From positions 310,001 to 374,000 of the forward strand of contig OY970196.1 of assembly GCA_963708205.1 (NCBI GenBank): a stretch of DNA of 64,000 nt, in the 5' to 3' direction. Below the pieces are notes generated by a model. That model was not told the DNA's origin and ran no database searches. It saw only the letters and a list, made by a program, of their open reading frames with translations. Position numbers and translations under genes: made by a program. This stretch comes from CAVYTF01 sp963708205 (lineage in GTDB: Bacteria; Bacteroidota; Bacteroidia; Chitinophagales; Chitinophagaceae). Positions 45,567 to 53,559 of the stretch are shown in pieces; the stretch's first letter is position 1; each line of letters starts with the position of its first letter.

Positions 45567-46321
45567 TGGAAGATCTTGCTATAAGTATTTCCGATCTCTC
45601 TTTTAATTATCCAAAACAAACTGATATACTTTTTTCTCACCTGAATTTAAATATTTTTTCAGGAGACAGATTTGGATTGTTTGGTCCGAATGGCGCAGGC
45701 AAAACAACGCTGATGAATTTGATGACTGGTTTATTTTCTTATAGACATGGAAGCATTAAACTCGCAGGAAATGAAATAAAAGATCATGATAAATCTATCA
45801 ATAAATTATTTGGTTTTGTACCACAAGACTTTTCTTTTTATCATGAATTAACTCCTATAGAAAATCTTGAATTTTTTGGTGCATGGTCAGGTTTGCACAA
45901 AAAAGAAATCAAGAAAAGAATAAATGAATTGTTGGAAATAGTTGGTTTATCAGAAGTAGGAAACAAGCAGATTCAAAAATTTTCCGGTGGCATGAAACGC
46001 AGGGTGAATCTCGCTATCGGCATTATTCATCAACCAAAAATTTTATTTCTTGATGAACCAACGGTTGGCGTAGATGTGCAAACAAGACATGCCATAATTA
46101 ATTATTTAAAAGAATTAAATGCAAACGGCACCACACTTATTTATACTTCGCATCAATTAAGCGAAGCAGAAGATTTGTGTAAAACAATTGCTTTGATTGA
46201 CGAAGGAAAAATTATTACACATGGCAAATTGAATGACTTGCTTTTTAATCAAAACGAAAAAGATTTGGAAGGATTATTTTTAAAATTGACGGGAAAAAAT
46301 TATAGGGATTTAAATGTATAA
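45566..46321 (+). CDS. ABC transporter ATP-binding protein
   Basis: 251 aa ATPase subunit. Walker A GPNGAGKTT, Q-loop FGFVPQDFSF, signature FSGGMKRRVNLA, Walker B ILFLDEPTVGVD and switch His in TSHQLSEAED are intact. With the permease that overlaps its end by 8 bp it forms an ABC-2 exporter, probably for flexirubin/DAR lipids to the outer membrane. Confidence 0.93.
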   Translation: MEDLAISISDLSFNYPKQTDILFSHLNLNIFSGDRFGLFGPNGAGKTTLMNLMTGLFSYRHGSIKLAGNEIKDHDKSINKLFGFVPQDFSFYHELTPIENLEFFGAWSGLHKKEIKKRINELLEIVGLSEVGNKQIQKFSGGMKRRVNLAIGIIHQPKILFLDEPTVGVDVQTRHAIINYLKELNANGTTLIYTSHQLSEAEDLCKTIALIDEGKIITHGKLNDLLFNQNEKDLEGLFLKLTGKNYRDLNV

Positions 46322-47594
46322 ACTTTGGGCTTGCATAATAAAAGATGTTCGCATTTTGCTACGCGATAGATTTGGCATCATCGTTATGTTTGGAATGCCG
46401 ATAATCTTAGCTATTGTTGTTACAAGCATTCAAAACAGTAGTTTTCTTTTAGTGAGCGACAATAAAATTTCTGTTCTGGTTTGCAATCGTGATACCGGAG
46501 AAGTTTCAAAACAATTAATTAGCGCAATCGAGAAGATCGGAATGTTTACAATAGAGCAGGTTGCTAATAATGAAAATGATAAAACAATCAATGATGAAAT
46601 GCATAAAAAAAATGCATTGGTTTCTATTATTATTCCTGCAGATTTTTCTTCATCGATTACAGCAAAATCTAAAAATGTCGTAAGCAAAGCGTTGAATAAT
46701 TTGGGCTTACAGGGAGATTCTATTATTGAACTAAAAAATCTTTCAAAAGCAATTACACTTTATTATGATCCTGTTTTACAGGAATCGTTTCAACGTTCTA
46801 TCGAAGGTGCAATGCGCAGTGCTATTCAGTTAGTGGAAAATAAACAACTCGTAAAAAATTTATATTTTTCATTGAATGAAAAAGCAATGCCTGATACTTT
46901 GGAAAACGAAATTATAAAAAATCAAACCGCAATAAATGAAGTTGCGGTTTCAAAAAACGGAAGCCAAAAAATACCAAATGCAACACAGCACAACATTCCC
47001 GCATGGACAATTTTCGCAATGTTTTTTATTGTGATTTCTTTAGGAAGCAGCGTTGTGCGAGAAAAATTGAACGGAAGTTTTATTCGTTTAAAAACATTAC
47101 CAACAAATTATTCCATTGCACTTTTATCAAAACAAATAACTTATTTGGTTATAACAATGTTGCAGGCAATCGTAATTTTTGCAATCGGTGTATATATTTT
47201 TCCATTGATAAATTTACCTGCATTAAAACTTCCTTCAGATGTTGGCGCATTATTTTTGGTGACATTTATTTGCGGCTGGTGCGCAGTAAGCTATGCAATA
47301 TGCGTTGGTGTTATCGCACAAACACAGGAACAGGCAAATGGCTTCGGATCCCTGTCAGTAGTGATTCTTGCGGCTATCGGTGGTTTAATGGTTCCTGCTT
47401 TTGCAATGCCTGCATCATTTAAAACAGCATTAAATATTTCACCGTTGCATTGGTGCCTTGAGGCATATTATGGTTTGTTCTTACAAGGCGGAAATCTTAA
47501 TGATGTTTGGATGAATGTTTTACCTTTACTTCTTATAACAATTTTGATACAAATAATTGCGATCATAGCATTGAAAAAGAAACAACTTATTTAA
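46314..47594 (+). CDS. ABC-2 type permease
   Basis: 426 aa. One N-terminal span (FGIIVMFGMPIILAIVVTSI), a long periplasmic domain (about 45-230) and five or six C-terminal spans (IPAWTIFAMFFIVISLGSSV onward), the architecture of ABC-2 exporters such as YhhJ. It overlaps the ATPase gene by 8 bp. Substrate inferred from context: pigment lipid. Confidence 0.88.
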   Translation: MYKLWACIIKDVRILLRDRFGIIVMFGMPIILAIVVTSIQNSSFLLVSDNKISVLVCNRDTGEVSKQLISAIEKIGMFTIEQVANNENDKTINDEMHKKNALVSIIIPADFSSSITAKSKNVVSKALNNLGLQGDSIIELKNLSKAITLYYDPVLQESFQRSIEGAMRSAIQLVENKQLVKNLYFSLNEKAMPDTLENEIIKNQTAINEVAVSKNGSQKIPNATQHNIPAWTIFAMFFIVISLGSSVVREKLNGSFIRLKTLPTNYSIALLSKQITYLVITMLQAIVIFAIGVYIFPLINLPALKLPSDVGALFLVTFICGWCAVSYAICVGVIAQTQEQANGFGSLSVVILAAIGGLMVPAFAMPASFKTALNISPLHWCLEAYYGLFLQGGNLNDVWMNVLPLLLITILIQIIAIIALKKKQLI

Positions 47595-47616
47595 TTTTTT
47601 GAATTATTTTTTTTAC

Positions 47617-47880
47617 ATGGAGACAACGGAATTAAAACAACAACTAAAAAAACAGATCATTACTTTTTTGAATTTAACCGCACTTGCGCCCGAAGATATA
47701 AAAGATGATGAACCTTTATTTGGCGATGGGTTGGGACTTGATTCTATTGATTCACTCGAGTTGATCGTTCTGCTTAATAAAGAATATGGTATTACAATCC
47801 AGGATCCGAAAGAAGGAAGAAAAATTTTGGTTGATGTGAACACAATCGTTGAATACATTGAGAAAAACAGAACAAAATAA
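47617..47880 (+). CDS. Acyl carrier protein (middle arm)
   Basis: 87 aa. ATG 47617 is chosen; the longer TTG start adds an unlikely hydrophobic tail. Phosphopantetheine serine is Ser43 in GLGLDSIDSLELIVLL, the canonical Asp-Ser motif, and YGITIQDP resembles polyketide-type ACPs. It ends the + strand operon, 20 bp from the convergent right arm, and may serve the polyene synthase. Confidence 0.9.
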   Translation: METTELKQQLKKQIITFLNLTALAPEDIKDDEPLFGDGLGLDSIDSLELIVLLNKEYGITIQDPKEGRKILVDVNTIVEYIEKNRTK

Positions 47881-47900
47881 ATTTTTCAAAAAGAGTTTTT

Positions 47901-48272
47901 CTACGAATTCAAAGTAAAAATTCCTGAAAATTTAAAGCACATAATTGTTTTCATTGAAAACTTGGCATAAATAGTTATATAATTATTTTGGTTCGAAATT
48001 ATTTTTACTTCCACTTCTAAAATTTTATTTTCAGCTGGATTTATAACCGCTAAAAACTTAATCTGCTGTGCGGTTAAAAGCTGTAATTTCTTTTCTAAAA
48101 TAACTTCTAATATTTCTTTTAGCATTTGCAGCATGCAGGCACCAGGCAAAATTGGATTACCGGGAAAATGTGCATTAAATATTTTATGCTGAATATTTAG
48201 TTGCAGAGAAGCTTTGAAAGAATCAGCTTCTTTTTCTATTTCAATGATGGTATATAAATCATCTTTTAACAT
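47901..48272 (-). CDS. ApeI-like hotdog dehydratase lacking the catalytic Glu
   Basis: 123 aa FabZ-type hotdog protein. The catalytic His35 is kept (NAHFPGNPILPGA), but the position 14 residues later, normally Glu, is Gln49 (CMLQMLKE). In FabZ the pair works across the dimer interface, so this protein cannot make a full active site alone. It likely pairs with the 52381-52797 product. Last gene of the right arm, transcribed after the chain-length factor. Confidence 0.75.
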   Translation of the reverse strand: MLKDDLYTIIEIEKEADSFKASLQLNIQHKIFNAHFPGNPILPGACMLQMLKEILEVILEKKLQLLTAQQIKFLAVINPAENKILEVEVKIISNQNNYITIYAKFSMKTIMCFKFSGIFTLNS

Positions 48273-48306
48273 TTTTATCTCCTAATTTAAAGCAAAGAAA
48301 TTTTTT

Positions 48307-49371
48307 TTAACAAGCCGAAAGAAGAAATAAACTGTGATGTAAATTTTGATAATGATTATAAATCAAAATGTTTTTAATTTTATTTTCTCCACTATTTTGC
48401 GATCTAAGAAATGCAGGCAGAGTCTGGGTTTTAACGATTTTTGCAGCAAGCCAAAAAGCAAAGGATGTTGATGTTGGATATTCTCCGCAAAGATGTTTAT
48501 AGTTGAGGCTTCCATTATTTTTAAAAATAGATAATTCCAGTTCGTGATAAATTTTATCATTTTCCGTATCGCCGTTTCGTCCTGTAATTATCAAATCAAT
48601 TTCATTTAAACTTGTTGAATGCGAATGTAAAAAAGATAAAATTTTTGCTTCTATTTGTTTTGCATCTTTTGGTTTATAAAAAGTTGAAATGCCATCAACA
48701 GTTGCATAATTATTCTCAGAAAATTTATCAGATAATAAAAAAAAAGCACCGCCTTCCCCGGCAATAGTGCCTTTTGATTTTGATAAAAAAAGATCAATAT
48801 TCGAAATCGCAGATCGTTTATAAATTCCAGCACGAGTTAAAACAGCATGGCTTATATCTGTAATTTCATCTACACTTCCTACCAATACATTTTCTGCCTC
48901 ATGCTCATTTATCAACATCAACGAATCAAGCAATGCACTTTCAAAAGAAAAACCTTTGTGAACAAAAGTATTGTTATATGCATGGCAATGCAGCATTAAT
49001 GCAATCTGTGCTGCCACTGTGTTGTGGGTCGATTGAATAAAAGATGTGGGTGAAAGCATTTCTTCATTCTGATTAATTATATTACTTAAAAAAGTTTCCG
49101 AATCTTTCATGCAGCCATACGCAGTTCCTGTTACAATTGCATCAACATTTTTAACATTCGCATCCTTTAAACATTGTGCGGCAGCCGCAACACCCATCTT
49201 AATAATGCGGCTCATTCTTCGTATCAATTTCAGATCAACATATTGCGAATAATCAGGTTCAATAGCTTGTAAGCGATTAGTTTTATATTCAATTATATTA
49301 TTTAAAAGGGAAAAATCTTCAAAAGTTTTTTGTGGAGATATGCTCGTTGCAGCGCGTATATATATTTTCAT
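48307..49371 (-). CDS. Ketosynthase-like chain-length factor (Cys-less)
   Basis: 354 aa thiolase-fold ketosynthase. The usual active-site Cys is Gly140 (VHKGFSFESALL) and the HGTGT and GHxLGAAG histidines are missing (TGRNGDT, LCGEYPTSTSF). Its N-terminal fold is kept, with TAYGCMKDSETF. This is the pattern of chain-length factors such as ApeC, which pair with an active ketosynthase. The start lies 1 bp after the adjacent ketosynthase stop, so the two are coupled. Confidence 0.78.
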   Translation of the reverse strand: MKIYIRAATSISPQKTFEDFSLLNNIIEYKTNRLQAIEPDYSQYVDLKLIRRMSRIIKMGVAAAAQCLKDANVKNVDAIVTGTAYGCMKDSETFLSNIINQNEEMLSPTSFIQSTHNTVAAQIALMLHCHAYNNTFVHKGFSFESALLDSLMLINEHEAENVLVGSVDEITDISHAVLTRAGIYKRSAISNIDLFLSKSKGTIAGEGGAFFLLSDKFSENNYATVDGISTFYKPKDAKQIEAKILSFLHSHSTSLNEIDLIITGRNGDTENDKIYHELELSIFKNNGSLNYKHLCGEYPTSTSFAFWLAAKIVKTQTLPAFLRSQNSGENKIKNILIYNHYQNLHHSLFLLSAC

Positions 49372-49372
49372 A

Positions 49373-50572
49373 TTACGCTTTTGAAAAAATTATTGAAGAA
49401 CAATTTCCTCCAAAACCAAATGAATTTGAAAGCACGTTTATAACAGGAAAATTTTTAATAAAATGTTTTTCCGGAGTAAAAGAAAATTCTTTCATTCTTG
49501 TTTTAAATCTAAGATTTGGATAAATAATTCCATGCCTTATTGCAAGTGAAGAAAATACGGCTTCAATGCCGCCACTTGCTCCCAAAGTGTGGCCAGTAAA
49601 GGATTTTGTTGAACTAAGTTTAGGATAATTTGGATGAAATAACCGATCTATTGCAGAGCCTTCAGCATGGTCGTTGTTTTGCGTTGCCGTACCATGCAAG
49701 TTGATATAATCAATTTCTGAAGCATTTATTCCGCTACGATCTAATGCACCTTTCATTGCAAGATAAGAACCTGTTCCTTCAGGTGAAGAAGCGGTTTGAT
49801 GATATGCATCATTGGCATTAGAATAGCCACTTATTTTACAATACATTTCTTTATTTAATGATGCAGCAACCTTGTCAGAAACCAACACCACATAGCCAGC
49901 TCCTTCGCCTAAATTCAAACCATTTCTATTCTCGTCGAAAGGTTTGCAATAATCATTATCCAAAATCATCAAAGTATTAAAACCATTCAATGTGAATTTT
50001 GTAAGTGCATCTGTGCCGCCAGCGATCACTACATCAAGCATATTATTCTTAATCAATCGCGCAGCAAAAATAATTGCATTTGCAGATGAAGAACAAGCAG
50101 TACTGATTGTTGTAATATAATCCCGAACTCCCAATTTATCAGCCACCAATTCAGTAACACTTCCACATTCATGATTAACAATATCGCGTAATTTTCCTTT
50201 CTGATAATCCGGAAGAAAATCAGTAAAAAATTTCTCACTTTTATCAATTCCACCAACCGTATTTGCCGATACAAAACCAGTGCGCAAAGAAGACAACTCA
50301 TTAATTGCCGCATCATCAAAAGCTTCTTTTGCAGCTAACATACTTAATAAAGCATTGCGTGTTATTTTGGAAGAAAATCCCGCGCGTTGTGCAAGTTCTT
50401 GATTACTCAACTGTACTTCTGCTACAGGTATTTTTGTACGATGATTTGTGTTTAAATATTTAATTGAAGAAATGCCGCAATGCTCTGTCTCAAGCGCAGC
50501 AAGGCTTTCAGCAACATTATTTCCAATGGCAGAAATAATTCCTACACCTGCAACATATACATTCAAACTCAT
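49373..50572 (-). CDS. Beta-ketoacyl-ACP synthase (right arm, ApeO/ApeR-like)
   Basis: 399 aa condensing enzyme with intact Cys160 (STACSSSANAI), His294 (NLHGTATQNND) and His329 (FTGHTLGASG). It likely extends the aryl polyene by malonyl units and, given its neighbour, pairs with the Cys-less chain-length factor. Lies 19 bp after the KS-like fragment. Confidence 0.88.
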   Translation of the reverse strand: MSLNVYVAGVGIISAIGNNVAESLAALETEHCGISSIKYLNTNHRTKIPVAEVQLSNQELAQRAGFSSKITRNALLSMLAAKEAFDDAAINELSSLRTGFVSANTVGGIDKSEKFFTDFLPDYQKGKLRDIVNHECGSVTELVADKLGVRDYITTISTACSSSANAIIFAARLIKNNMLDVVIAGGTDALTKFTLNGFNTLMILDNDYCKPFDENRNGLNLGEGAGYVVLVSDKVAASLNKEMYCKISGYSNANDAYHQTASSPEGTGSYLAMKGALDRSGINASEIDYINLHGTATQNNDHAEGSAIDRLFHPNYPKLSSTKSFTGHTLGASGGIEAVFSSLAIRHGIIYPNLRFKTRMKEFSFTPEKHFIKNFPVINVLSNSFGFGGNCSSIIFSKA

Positions 50573-50591
50573 TTCCCGATTAACTTTTTTA

Positions 50592-51191
50592 TTAAGCTAC
50601 GGCGAAAATTTTATTCATATACTCTTTAGTGAATAAAAATTGTGCCTCGTCTTTTTCTTTTTCAATAAGAAACAAAACAGCCTTATATTTTTCTTCAATC
50701 AATTCTATCCATCCACAAATACAAACCCTTATCAAATTTTTATTAAGCAAATTATTTACATATTCATACATAAATTCTGCATCAAAATTTTCGAAAATAA
50801 AAAATGCATTTTCACCTTTAAAATTGTTGCGAATACAAATTTCACCAATTACAATATTTGGCAAAGTGTAAACAAATAACGATGGGCTTGGAATATTTTT
50901 TATAGTATCAAAATATTTTATGTCAGTATCTAAACTTGCATTGGCGTTTGCAAGTACAACACCAATTTCAGTTGGCAAATAACTTTCAGATTTAAAATTA
51001 TTTTGTAATAATATTTCAGAAGCGAGCCATCCAAGCTTGCATAAATTATCCATTTTATAAAACTTTGGATAATTCATGTTGAAGTAATTATAAATTGAAA
51101 GTGTGAAGTCGGCCAAGTTTTCATTTTGTTTCTCAAATATTTTTTTACCATTTTTAAAAATGACATTACCAGTAATTGAGCAACTCGCCAT
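50592..51191 (-). CDS. Ketosynthase-like N-terminal fragment protein
   Basis: 199 aa. ATG 51191 (MASCSITG) is preferred to the start at 51275, which lies inside the upstream gene. It looks like the first half of a ketosynthase fold (LGWLASEILLQNN, EIGVVLANANASLDTDIKY) and stops before or without the Cys motif; no catalytic residues seen. It sits between two active ketosynthases, so it may be a structural partner rather than a remnant. Confidence 0.6.
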   Translation of the reverse strand: MASCSITGNVIFKNGKKIFEKQNENLADFTLSIYNYFNMNYPKFYKMDNLCKLGWLASEILLQNNFKSESYLPTEIGVVLANANASLDTDIKYFDTIKNIPSPSLFVYTLPNIVIGEICIRNNFKGENAFFIFENFDAEFMYEYVNNLLNKNLIRVCICGWIELIEEKYKAVLFLIEKEKDEAQFLFTKEYMNKIFAVA

Positions 51192-51234
51192 TATATAATT
51201 TTTTTTCTTAAGCAATTTAAAATCGTGTTTTAAA

Positions 51235-52368
51235 TTATTCTTTACTAAACAACAAAGCTGCATTGCATCCGCCAAAACCTGATGCAGTTTTAAGAGAAGT
51301 TTTTATTGGACGTTCAATTAATTCGGAGCAGATATTTATAGGCTTTGATACACCAATTTTTTCAAAACCTTTCGATGGTAAAATAATATTTTCTTTAAGT
51401 GACTGAATAGAAACCACTGATTCTATCAAACCTGCAGCGCCTAATGTATGTCCGTAAAAACCTTTCAAACTATTGACAGGATTGGCTTCCAGCTCAGACA
51501 ACGCAATTGCTTTTGCTTCCATTTCGTCATTATATAAAGTTGCCGTGCCATGTGCCGAAATGAAATCAATGGCTGTTGTCGAAACATTTGCATCATGCAA
51601 AGCTTTTGTAATTACATAGCTCAATTCTTCACCTGTTCTTGAAGGTCCGGAAATATGATTTGCATCATTACCAGTTCCGCCGCTCAAAATTTTAATTCCC
51701 ATTGAATATTTTTTTTCAGAAGTAAGGATAACAGTTGCAGCGCCTTCGCCTAAATTTATTCCATTACGTGCTTCATCAAACGGCTTGCATGGGTCATTGC
51801 TTACAGCCTGAAAAGATTGGAAGCCAGATAAAACAAATTTTGAAATAATATCTGCGCCTGCAACAATTGCATTTTCATACATACCATTCTGTATCAATCG
51901 GATGGCTGTTAAGATCGCCAAGATGCCCGATATACAAGCGTTTGAAACCACAATAGGTTGATTGCTACAATTAAAAAAAGTTGCAATTCTTTTTGCAGAA
52001 GTGTGCAATGCTATTCTTTTTTGCAAAGCCAAATTATTTTCTTCAGTTTCTAAAAGGCTTATATTTCCTTTAGTTGTAGAAATAATTAAAATGGTCTTTT
52101 TATCACTTGCATTTACCGAAGAATTTTTCAATGCATCAGTAATGGATGCGATCAATAACCGCTCGAATTTTGTATAGTTGTTGTCACGGTCTTTTGCAAA
52201 AAAAATATCTTTTTTAAATAATGATGCACAAAAGGGTAATGCTGAAATGTTTGTATCATTATGAATTTGAAGGCTTGATTTATTTTCTTTGAGACTTTCA
52301 AAATTTTCTAACGTAGTGCTGCCAAGCGGCGAAAAAATATTATCTGAAGCAATAAAAATATTTTGCAT
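51235..52368 (-). CDS. Beta-ketoacyl-ACP synthase (right arm, second)
   Basis: 377 aa condensing enzyme with Cys145 (SNACISGILA), His273 (SAHGTATLYND) and His307 (FYGHTLGAAG) intact. The N-terminus is shorter than in FabF. It may start or finish the polyene (in aryl polyene systems two ketosynthases share the work). Starts 12 bp after the ApeP-like gene and is followed by the KS-like fragment. Confidence 0.86.
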   Translation of the reverse strand: MQNIFIASDNIFSPLGSTTLENFESLKENKSSLQIHNDTNISALPFCASLFKKDIFFAKDRDNNYTKFERLLIASITDALKNSSVNASDKKTILIISTTKGNISLLETEENNLALQKRIALHTSAKRIATFFNCSNQPIVVSNACISGILAILTAIRLIQNGMYENAIVAGADIISKFVLSGFQSFQAVSNDPCKPFDEARNGINLGEGAATVILTSEKKYSMGIKILSGGTGNDANHISGPSRTGEELSYVITKALHDANVSTTAIDFISAHGTATLYNDEMEAKAIALSELEANPVNSLKGFYGHTLGAAGLIESVVSIQSLKENIILPSKGFEKIGVSKPINICSELIERPIKTSLKTASGFGGCNAALLFSKE

Positions 52369-52380
52369 TGCATGATAAAA

Positions 52381-52797
52381 TTAAGCGGCTATTTTTTCAA
52401 TAAATATTTTCATTTCACATTCAGCTATTATTTTTTCATTACACATAACTTTTCCTTCGATCAAAATAAAATCAAAAAAAACGCTTATTAATTTTATTTC
52501 TGTCATTAAACAATCGTTCACCTTTGGTAAAGAGAATACTTGGAAATTTTTGACAGATGCGATGTAACCGACCGAAGCTTTTTTATTTTCATTCACAGAA
52601 AAATAACCTTCACGAGCTGCTGCAGTTTGAGCCATATTTTCCAATAAACCAGCTTCATTAAATTTATTATTCTCTACAAAAATATTAGATGGTGTGATCA
52701 AAAAGCTGCACTGTGCATGACTTTCATCGCAATACAATATTTCATCAATCATTACAAACGGAGGTCTTTGCGGAATAAGCGATAAAATATTTTGCAC
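52381..52797 (-). CDS. ApeP-like hotdog dehydratase lacking the catalytic His
   Basis: 138 aa. It begins SLIPQRPPFVMIDEIL and has Glu53 in GLLENMAQTAAAREGY, matching the FabZ glutamate, but the HFPGNP segment is replaced by NNKFNEAG and no His lies at that site. It therefore complements the 47901-48272 protein. The start is GTG; no in-frame ATG occurs between it and the upstream stop. Lies 36 bp downstream of the ketoreductase gene. Confidence 0.75.
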   Translation of the reverse strand: MQNILSLIPQRPPFVMIDEILYCDESHAQCSFLITPSNIFVENNKFNEAGLLENMAQTAAAREGYFSVNENKKASVGYIASVKNFQVFSLPKVNDCLMTEIKLISVFFDFILIEGKVMCNEKIIAECEMKIFIEKIAA

Positions 52798-52833
52798 TGT
52801 AACTTTATTGATTGATAAAACTTTAAGCTGTAA

Positions 52834-53559
52834 TTAAGACAAGCCACCTGTCACTGATAAAACTTCACCGGTAATATAAGATGCTTCCTGTGAAGCTAAA
52901 AAACCAACAGCAAAAGCTACTTCCTCTGCTGTTCCAAAACGTTTAACAGGGATTATTTTTTCCAATTTCTTTTCATCAACTTCTTCAGTCATATCTGTTT
53001 TAATTAAACCAGGTGCTATGGCGTTTACTGTAATTCCATATCTGCCTGTTTCCAGTGCTAAAGATTTTGTTGCTGCAATTACGCCAGCTTTTGCAGCTGC
53101 ATAATTTGTTTGACCAGCGACACCTTTCAAACCGGAAAGCGAAACAATATTTATAATTCTTCCGTATTTTTTTTCAAGCATATTTTTCAGTACTAAACGG
53201 GTGATGTAAAAAAAACTGTTGAGGTTTGTTTGCATTACATTTTCCCATTGTTCATCCTGCATCCACGCAAACAAAACATCATCTTTTATGCCTGCATTAT
53301 TTACCAGCACTTCGATATTTTTATCCTCATTTATTTCTATCCATTTACCCAATTTATTTTTTATATCATTTTTATCGGACACATTAAATTGCAATAATTC
53401 GCCATGACCACCATTTATTTTTATTTGAGAGAGCGTGTTTTCTGCTTCTTCAAAATTCGTTTTATAGTTTACAAGTACATAATAATTCATGGCAGCCATT
53501 TTAATGCAAATTGCTTTGCCAATTCCTCTCGATCCGCCAGTGACCAATGCACATATCAT
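52834..53559 (-). CDS. 3-ketoacyl-ACP reductase (FabG/ApeQ-like)
   Basis: 241 aa classical SDR. Motifs ALVTGGSRGIGKAI, NNAGIKDD, Ser in VSLSGLKG and Tyr-x3-Lys in YAAAKAGVIAATKSLALE, plus APGLIKTDMTE. It reduces the beta-keto groups of the growing polyene with NADPH. The start overlaps the ammonia-lyase stop by 4 bp (ATGA). Confidence 0.9.
   Translation of the reverse strand: MICALVTGGSRGIGKAICIKMAAMNYYVLVNYKTNFEEAENTLSQIKINGGHGELLQFNVSDKNDIKNKLGKWIEINEDKNIEVLVNNAGIKDDVLFAWMQDEQWENVMQTNLNSFFYITRLVLKNMLEKKYGRIINIVSLSGLKGVAGQTNYAAAKAGVIAATKSLALETGRYGITVNAIAPGLIKTDMTEEVDEKKLEKIIPVKRFGTAEEVAFAVGFLASQEASYITGEVLSVTGGLS

Noticed and set aside
47003..47422. 139-aa + strand frame, Cys/Phe/Asn-rich
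   Set aside because: A shifted frame inside the ABC-2 permease gene.
50592..51191. Calling the 199-aa KS-like gene a pseudogene
   Set aside because: It has an intact frame, a plausible start and tight operon spacing, so a structural role is as likely.
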